Shown: positions 59,901 to 64,000 of the stretch, in pieces
How positions within the stretch are numbered: position 1 is the stretch's first letter
Layout: each line of letters begins with the position of its first letter
From: Uloborus plumipes
Taxonomy: Eukaryota > Arthropoda > Arachnida > Araneae > Uloboridae
Assembly (NCBI GenBank): GCA_038373865.1
Contig: JAXGGA010001111.1
Coordinates: forward strand, 104,936-168,935
Length of the DNA: 64,000 nucleotides
Direction of reading: 5' to 3'
Notes under the pieces: generated by a model
Databases searched by the model: none
What the model was told of the DNA's origin: nothing
The model's input: only the letters and a program-made list of their open reading frames with translations
Program-made: the position numbers and the translations under genes

Positions 59901-62900
59901 TTCTTGACCATCCCAGTTTCTAGTGTAGTTAAAATCTGATCCATAGACTGGAAAACGTCCTGGCGATTGTATCTTCCAGTTACCATTAATATGATAGTTC
60001 CCTTCGTAATCAACTAAAACTGAAAAATTTACATTAGAATATCGTAATTTATATGTGTAGTGAGTGCATCAATTAACTCTAATCACTTATATATAGTATG
60101 TGCATCAATTAACCTTAAAATTACTCCAAGAATCTCTCTTTTGACTAAGGGACACTACTGAACCAGTAAATAATTAAATGAATGTATGTCATTGGAATGT
60201 CGTTTTTTTCCGACATGCACTGCACTTGAAAAAAAAAAAAAAAACCTATTTATGAGTCAGAAACACTGTTAATGATTGATAAAATACTTTGAACTCTGAA
60301 GAAATGGGATAATTAATGTTTTCAGTCATTAAAAAAATGAAAAATGAATTGAATTAAATTGAAAAATAACGTCGTAAGAGTTTAATGTGTAAATAATAAA
60401 AATAAATTTACCGAGAAAATTGTTGTCGCTCTTTTCCTCTACAAGAATGTGACTTGCTCCTGCTGGAATTCTCGTTATATGATTGTAGTCGTAATGGTGA
60501 TCTGAAAAGATTTAAGGTTTTGTTTGCAGTTGTGGCATCTTTTTTGACATCAAGTGATTCTGCTCCACATTTTTTGGCTGCTTTTTAATTTTAATTAATT
60601 TTCATATTAATTCTACAAGATAGTTAGTTAATACCATGTGTTTTAGACCAGGAGGATTATTCTGGCACCTGCAGGGAATTATTCCGTTTTGGATTATTCA
60701 CACTATACATTTTTGCTGAAACTCTCTGGCATAGAAATTCCGCAAACTGAGACGGTTTGTTGGGTGATGACGTCAATTCGAAGCGGAATGCTACCGATTT
60801 TTTTCTGGAATAGGGCCCGAGGAGTCCGCAAACTGCGGCTCGGGAGACGCGTGCGGATCTTATATTGCTTGAATTTGTCAGTACAGAACTATAAATATTA
60901 AATTTTGAAGGAAATTCTTCATTCCGCTTTTGATGTTTAATCTTTTGCCCCACAAAGATGAATTCCACATTGAGGGGGGGGGGTCGGAGAGTAGAGACTT
61001 TTACAAGTAGAAGTAAGGGGGAAATATTTGATTTGAAAAATCCTGGCGCTACCCAAGTAGCATCAACTCATCGGATTTTGCTCGGCCGATCAACAAACTC
61101 ATCGTAAACTGATCCTGTAACGCACGATGACATCGTTCCGATCAGTATCCGAGCACAGTTTTCGATGAGCTACTTTTCATCGTAAAGCGATATCCTTCCG
61201 ATCAACTTTCCCGATGAAAATAAGCCGAGCTATATTCCATCGGAAAACGATATCCTTCCGATCACGTTTCCCGATGAAATTCCTAGGCACGGGACTGTTC
61301 TGCTCGTAAATTGCTCCAAATCTCATCGTATTCTCATCGGATTTTGCTGCTCGGATTCTGCTTAGCCGATGAGAATTTCATCGGGTTTCGATGAATGGCC
61401 GATCATCGGCCGATGAGATGATGCTGCTAGGGTACCCATCAGTTTTGAATTTAAAGGAACATTTATTCATAAGTTGCATCTTTTTTGATATTTCTAAAAA
61501 TGTCCCAGCTAAACCTTTAAGTACTGTTGTTACAGTGTGTCCATTAAATGAGTGACCCATATTGTTTTTGTTTCTTTCAAAATTTATCACTTATTTAATG
61601 GAGTGTCTATCAGATGAAATAAATTCATCAAATGAACGCGCTTAAAACGAAAAATAATCACAATACAGTTTAAAAGAACTAAAAAATACGCTTTTAAATA
61701 TAGTTTAGCCTTTAGTATTAACAATAGTATTAAATATATTACTTTTATATTTGCAAAGAACGTAAATTTTATCTTTTATTCAGAGTTACAGACAAACTTT
61801 GAAACACTTATGATACAACAGCATGTAATATAGTTTAGCCTTTAGTATAAAAATAGTATTAAATGTATTCTCTACTAATAATAAAGCTGAAGGTGGTTCT
61901 GTCTGTCCTTCTTTCTTTCTTTCTTTCTTTCTGTCTGTCTGTCTGTTACGCGCGTAGCGCCAAAACCGTTCGGTCGATTTTCATGCCACTTGGCACAAAA
62001 TTAGTTTGTAGCATGTAGTTTTGCACCTCGAAGCGATTTTTCAAAAATTCCATTTCGTTCTTTTTCTATTCGAATTCTTAGCGGAAATTCGATAAAATAG
62101 GGAAGAAATATTTCACACACATTTTCAAGTCTTATGTCATTCGAAAGCTTGGAATTTTCTGCACAAAATGAAGTTTTTTCGAAGTTTCTACGATCATCAG
62201 GAGAGCTGTAACAATTGTTTTTAGAATCCCGAAATTCAAGGCTTACCTTCAGTAAAGCAAGCCAAACGATTCTAAAATGGTTGAACTTTAGAATAAAATT
62301 TGTTTGAAAAGAGAGATAAAATGAATCATTTTATCAACGGAAATCAATTTTTCATGTTGTTACTATGGTTACGTGTTCATACTTATTTTTGTTTCTTTCT
62401 TTTTCCAGGGTTGCCAGCGTCTATCTTCGTAGGCTACGGCCAGACGTAGTATTTTTGATTCTACGGTAGTATTTTTTCGGCCCAAATAAGGAGCGTAGTA
62501 TGTTTCTGGCAACCCTGTTTCCAATACACTAATGACTTAATTAAAAGATTTGGCGGATTTTTTTTTTTTTTTTCATTTTCATAGATTTCGCATTTCAGCA
62601 ACATTGATTTTGGCAACGTTTGGAAACAGTAGTATTTTGTAATATTTTTTTTAGAGGAGGCGTAGTTTTTTTTTGTTCCAATTCTCTGGCAACCCTGTCT
62701 TTTTCCCGGTGAAGCGGTGAAGATGCTTTGGGACCCTGCTTGGCGCGTTTTCAAAAAGTCAACTACGCCAAATAGCTAGGGTTACCACGCTTGGCGCGCC
62801 TATCGTTCATTTAGCGAGAAAAGGGTACCTAAAGCACAGATTAACGAAATATCGTATCAATTGCGATATTGCATCGTTTTTTTAAAGTGTTTCATTTCGG

Positions 62901-64000
62901 AAAATGTATTGTTTTGTTTTTTAAGCTAGGAAAGAAAACTTTCTTCTTCTCTTAAACTTTGGTAAGATTTCTGTTGGTTCCTGTTATCAACAAAATTGTT
63001 CTTATTTTCTCTTTTGGCTTATTTTTGTCCATCTCCCTTGGGGTTGCATTCGAATGTTCCAAGGGGGTGTTTTACCCCATTTGTCGGGTAAATCAGTGTT
63101 TTCAATGCAAGGTGATATGAATTGGTTAACAAAAGTGATATGAATTGGCGCGACCACTTGGCGATATATCGCCAAGCTTTTGATCGCCAAGTATTTGACG
63201 CCAATTGGCGAATTTTTTTTTTTTTTTTGATTTAGGTTCAATTTGGCGCTGTTGGCGATATTTTGCGAAAAATCCACTGAATGATGTTAAAATCGATGAT
63301 ATTTAGGAGATAAATCATTGTAAAACATTTTTTTGCATTGTTTCGTAGCAAACTAGGGATACAAATGTTTGAATTGTTATCTTGCTCACTCCAAGCACTA
63401 TTTCAGCACTTAAGGCATCTACTAAGAAATTTACATGTAAAATTAAGTAGTGTGGGGTCCATATCAGATCTTTATATCACTTTGAAGAAATTATAGTTGA
63501 ATAAAACTAAAATAGAGCATTTTTTCTGCGATATCAATTATTTTACAAATGAACTTTTAATTTTATACCACGGGCAAAGCCGTGCGGGTACCGCTAGTAC
63601 TTTTATATTTGTAAAGAACGTGAATTTTATATTTTATTCAGAGTTACATACATACATAGAAACAAACCAACCCACATGTGAAACTAATAAAATCGTATTA
63701 ATAAGAAAAACATGGGTCACTTACTTACTGGACCAGTCATTTAATGGCTCATTTTGAGCATAAAGAGCAAAATGGGCGAGTGCTTTGGCAGCTACTAATG
63801 CAAAAAGCACACACGTGCAAAAGTACAAACTAAAAAGTAAAAATAACTCACCTTTAATACCATCGTAAGTAGTTTTACTTCTTGCTCGTCTTAAAAATGT
63901 GTGTTCATACTTGATGCATGTTGAATTATTTTCCACGGCATACGCCACACATATCCCTGTGGTTATCTCTTCCGATGTATCCCAGCACAGGTCCACTTTG
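44340..64000 (-). CDS. ADAMTSL5: ADAMTS-like 5 type protein (cysteine-rich, spacer, NTR), 5' partial, six exons
   Basis: ADAMTS-like proteins are secreted matrix glycoproteins without a protease domain; ADAMTSL5 has a thrombospondin repeat, cysteine-rich region, spacer and a C-terminal NTR module. Six exons are seen on the - strand: 64000-63852 (open at the edge), 60501-60412, 60019-59856, 59030-58400, 57533-57471 and 44656-44340. All junctions are AG/GT and the phases agree. Landmarks in order are NNSTC, the spacer blocks DYNHITRIPAGASHILVEE and GNYHINGNWKIQ...FNYTRN...ATGP, a basic linker of about 190 residues, then CPPC...NFCSSEF and the NTR core. The thrombospondin repeat and signal peptide lie beyond the window. 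The last intron is 12.8 kb and full of transposons. The order spacer-linker-NTR favours ADAMTSL5 over papilin or ADAMTS. A possible frameshift affects the first exon seen. Confidence 0.85.
44346..44351 (-). promoter_or_regulatory. Possible poly(A) signal overlapping the ADAMTSL5-like stop region
   Basis: On the - strand AATAAA forms two of the last three codons before TGA. If used, the 3' UTR would be very short. No stronger downstream signal was identified by eye. Confidence 0.3.
44851..46291. mobile_element. hAT-like element with GGGAATATTCCC motifs
   Basis: Ends CAATGATGTGAAAT and the complement of TAGTGATGTGAAATTCC enclose 1441 bp. The flanking 8-mers GATATCAG and GATTTTAG agree at 6 of 8 positions, an aged duplication. 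Subterminal GGGAATATTCCCAGG palindromes occur at both ends. It lies in the ADAMTSL5-like last intron. Confidence 0.65.
46633..46804. mobile_element. hAT-type MITE, G-run family, copy 2
   Basis: The 172-bp copy of the family at 2560-2734 has an exact 8-bp duplication ACTTGAAT (46625-46632 and 46805-46812). It is in the same orientation as copy 1. Confidence 0.85.
47465..47469 (-). terminator. Pol III terminator of tRNA-Pro
   Basis: A T5 run on the - strand lies about 20 bases after the tRNA 3' end, the usual RNA polymerase III stop signal. Confidence 0.6.
47490..47561 (-). tRNA. tRNA-Pro (anticodon CGG)
   Basis: The 72-base gene folds as a cloverleaf: acceptor GGCTTGG pairs with CCAAGCC, the anticodon stem CTCGC/GCGAG encloses TTCGGGT (anticodon CGG), and the T-arm CCGGG/CCCGG encloses TTCAAAT. 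The A box TGGTCTAGGGG and B box GGTTCAAATCC are intact, and a T run follows. It charges proline and reads CCG codons. It sits inside the long last intron of the ADAMTSL5-like gene, on the same strand. Confidence 0.95.
48399..48600. mobile_element. hAT-like left end and fragment
   Basis: CAGTGGCGTAACTTCAAATT starts a block with G and C runs like the terminus at 797-844. The right end is not clear; similarity to expected terminal sequence fades near 48570. Confidence 0.4.
48727..48870. mobile_element. Harbinger-type MITE
   Basis: The 144-bp element has inverted ends GGGCCCTGCTCCACAT and is flanked by TAA on both sides (48724-48726 and 48871-48873), the 3-bp TWA target of PIF/Harbinger elements. 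The Helitron-like element begins at the very next base. Confidence 0.8.
48874..51264 (+). mobile_element. Helitron-like element, family H1, copy A
   Basis: It starts TCTCTACTAAATAAAGCTG and ends with a hairpin (CACGGGCAAAGCCGTG), then CGGGTACCGCTAG and a T. It carries CTTT and CTGT microsatellites near the start. Copy B at 61869-63597 is nearly identical along its whole length, apart from the 737-bp hAT insertion in copy A and a shorter 3' part. No replicase or helicase is encoded, so it is non-autonomous. Confidence 0.8.
50070..50798. mobile_element. hAT MITE inside Helitron copy A
   Basis: Ends TAGAGATGCAAAAAACCC and the complement of TAGAGATGCAAAGCG enclose 729 bp. The 8-bp duplication GTTCCAAG (50062-50069 and 50799-50806) is exact, and copy B shows the empty site GTTCCAAGGGGG at 63056. 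AAACCCGGGAATTTT-like units repeat near both ends. Confidence 0.95.
51361..52039 (+). mobile_element. Helitron-like element, second family
   Basis: Starts TCTCTAAGCCGAATCC and ends with GCGGAATTCCGC hairpin, ACGGGTCACCTAG, with T on each outer side. It lies within the decayed tandem array, whose sequence resumes after it. Non-autonomous. Confidence 0.65.
52872..53103 (+). repeat. Interspersed repeat family Y, copy 3 (fragment)
   Basis: About 230 bases match 13518-13728 and 40344-40570 (CACTCCAGGGTCCCCC to GGTGGATCTTTGATCG). It interrupts the decayed tandem array. Confidence 0.65.
53390..53427. repeat. (TA)n microsatellite, left of the palindrome
   Basis: A run of TA dinucleotides abuts the left terminus of the palindromic element. 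A second run (56648-56692) abuts the right terminus; the element probably inserted into one TA array. Confidence 0.9.
54123..54450 (-). pseudogene. Tc1/mariner-type transposase C-terminal fragment
   Basis: The - strand reads IPWPPRSPDLTPVNFFVWG, the third catalytic block of Tc1/mariner-type transposases, then LKQAV and, in the same region, DLRIWLDGAVAKMRNEISLR. The first two catalytic blocks are absent. Confidence 0.75.
55179..55500 (+). pseudogene. pogo-type transposase N-terminal remnant, split by a MITE
   Basis: A psq/CENP-B type helix-turn-helix start is readable before and after the MITE at 55249-55420. A stop follows LTLKE after 12 codons and another follows soon after the second half. 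The catalytic DDE domain is not present. Confidence 0.7.
55249..55420. mobile_element. hAT-type MITE, G-run family, copy 3 (innermost)
   Basis: The 172-bp copy is inverted relative to copies 1 and 2, with ends CAGGGACGTCATTT and the complement of CAGGCCCGTCATTT. It splits the pogo transposase remnant. No clear 8-bp duplication is visible (TGCTAACC and AATAAATG), unlike the other two copies. Confidence 0.75.
57471..57533 (-). CDS. ADAMTSL5: ADAMTSL5-like exon 5 of window (start of NTR)
   Basis: The 63-base exon has a TTTATGTAG acceptor and a GTAAGT donor, phase 1 at both ends. It reads GDCPPCTKTRHQTRNFCSSEF, the opening of an NTR domain with its first cysteines. Confidence 0.9.
57569..58026. 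mobile_element. hAT-like element in ADAMTSL5-like intron
   Basis: Starts CAGGGCCGAGTTTAGC and ends GGGAAATTATGCCCTG. The flanks GATGGAAG and GAGGAAAG agree at 6 of 8 positions. TGCCGCC and GCCGCCCTAGGCAGCTGCC blocks lie near the ends. Confidence 0.65.
58400..59030 (-). CDS. ADAMTSL5: ADAMTSL5-like exon 4 of window (spacer end and basic linker)
   Basis: The 631-base exon starts after CCTACAG (phase 0) and ends before GTAAGA (phase 1). It opens with ALGSGDIPTVRYEYWIS, the end of the spacer domain, and continues as a long low-similarity linker rich in Ser, Asn, Lys, Arg and Tyr, with many potential N-glycosylation sites such as NSTF and NGTL. The linker ends in basic residues (RKHRDEGRKKVQNVK). 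It replaces the proline-rich linker of vertebrate ADAMTSL5. Confidence 0.85.
59031..59855. other. ADAMTSL5-like intron, no recognised element
   Basis: AT-rich with short ORFs. A block at 59450-59660 has more balanced composition (GGGGTTACGTGACGTGAAAT, TTCCGTAGAAGGTCGTCACG) and an 81-codon - strand frame; I do not recognise it. It may be an interspersed repeat. Confidence 0.4.
59856..60019 (-). CDS. ADAMTSL5: ADAMTSL5-like exon 3 of window (spacer core)
   Basis: The exon follows TTTTTCAG and ends before GTGAGT (phase 0). It reads GNYHINGNWKIQSPGRF, GSDFNYTRNWDGQELISATGP and IRFDVLIY, matching the ADAMTS spacer consensus (GNYVLNG, FNYDR, ATGPT, V.IYV). Confidence 0.95.
60412..60501 (-). CDS. 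ADAMTSL5: ADAMTSL5-like exon 2 of window (spacer start)
   Basis: The 90-base exon lies between TCTTTTCAG and GTAAAT, phase 1 at both ends. It reads DHHYDYNHITRIPAGASHI and LVEEKSDNNFL, the start of the spacer domain (IPAGA.HI consensus). Confidence 0.95.
60502..61051. other. Intron stretch with a GC-rich block
   Basis: The block at about 60755-60860 has CpG-containing, GC-rich sequence (GGGCCCGAGGAGTCCGC, GGGAGACGCGTGCGG) in an AT-rich intron. A 103-codon - strand frame spans it without recognised motifs. A G run lies near 60975. Possibly an old insertion or a regulatory block; not resolved. Confidence 0.35.
61052..61432. mobile_element. MITE with CATCGG/CGATGA motifs
   Basis: Inverted ends CCCAAGTAGCATCA and the complement of CCCTAGCAGCATCA enclose 381 bp; TA flanks both sides. 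Internal CATCG and CGATGA motifs repeat throughout. Same end type as the MITE at 32802-32908. Confidence 0.75.
61699..61868. repeat. Tandem duplication carrying the Helitron empty site
   Basis: A unit of 130 bases starting TATAGTTTAGCCTTTAGTAT occurs at 61699 and again at 61829. The second unit is split by Helitron copy B and resumes at 63598 (ACTTTTATATTTG, AGAGTTACA). The first unit shows the uninterrupted site TATTACTTTTAT. Confidence 0.8.
61869..63597 (+). mobile_element. Helitron-like element, family H1, copy B
   Basis: The 1729-bp element starts TCTCTACTAATAATAAAGCT and ends with a CACGGGCAAAGCCGTG hairpin followed by CGGGTACCGCTAG. A T lies on each outer side, and the neighbouring tandem unit shows the empty T|T site. 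No coding capacity. It lies in an ADAMTSL5-like intron and is close to identical to copy A. Confidence 0.85.
63852..64000 (-). CDS. ADAMTSL5: ADAMTSL5-like exon 1 of window (cysteine-rich domain end), possible frameshift
   Basis: The exon is open at the window edge and ends before GTGAGT in phase 1. In the frame that joins the next exon it reads ENNSTCIKYEHTFLRRARSK and TTYDGIKG, the normal end of an ADAMTS cysteine-rich domain. The motif expected just before NNSTC, DMCGVCRG, is present at 63932-63955 but one base out of frame, across a run of four A (- strand). The joined frame is open through the exon but lacks the CGVC pair. A sequence error or a real frameshift could explain it. Confidence 0.75.

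Overview
This is eukaryotic nuclear DNA, AT-rich, with GT-AG introns, long introns and a very heavy load of transposable elements. The gene set (a serine incorporator and an ADAMTS-like 5 type matrix protein), the intron sizes and the repeat types point to an animal, most likely an arthropod. An arachnid such as a spider fits, but nothing in the window proves it. No bacterial features (operons, CRISPR arrays, ribosome binding sites) were seen.

Two host protein genes face each other. The left one, on the + strand, is the 3' two thirds of a divergent serine incorporator (Serinc, TMS/TDE family). Nine exons between 1252 and 30273 join with consistent phases; the 5' exons lie before the window. 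The right one, on the - strand, is the 3' part of an ADAMTS-like 5 type secreted glycoprotein. Six exons run from the window edge (64000) down to 44340 and encode the end of the cysteine-rich domain, the spacer, a long basic linker and a netrin-like (NTR) module. Both genes were assembled by eye from short ORFs, splice sites and phase. A tRNA-Pro(CGG) gene lies on the - strand in the 12.8-kb last intron of the ADAMTSL5-like gene.

Nearly everything else that can be recognised is mobile DNA, and most of it is non-autonomous. hAT-type elements dominate: at least a dozen insertions from about eleven terminal-repeat families, most with exact or near-exact 8-bp target duplications. Also present are pogo/Tigger-like elements (TA), a piggyBac-type MITE (TTAA), a Harbinger-type MITE (TAA), a mariner with a deleted centre, two large palindromic elements of about 3 kb, Helitron-like elements ending in CTAG, a decayed CR1-like LINE, a tRNA-derived SINE and a Ty3/gypsy-type LTR element that carries a hAT element inside one LTR and a MITE inside the other. 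The intergenic gap (30274-44339) is filled by a Helitron helicase remnant, this LTR element, repeats and the LINE.

The most striking structure is a four-deep nest at 53224-57151: a hAT element contains a 3.2-kb palindromic mariner-like element, one arm of which contains a pogo-like element, whose transposase remnant contains a 172-bp hAT MITE. Three of the four levels are supported by target duplications, and one also by an uninterrupted counterpart elsewhere in the window. No clearly new gene system was identified. The points most worth checking are the palindromes, the shared subterminal palindrome-array design of the hAT families, T|T insertion by the Helitron-like elements, and an apparent frameshift in the ADAMTSL5-like cysteine-rich exon.
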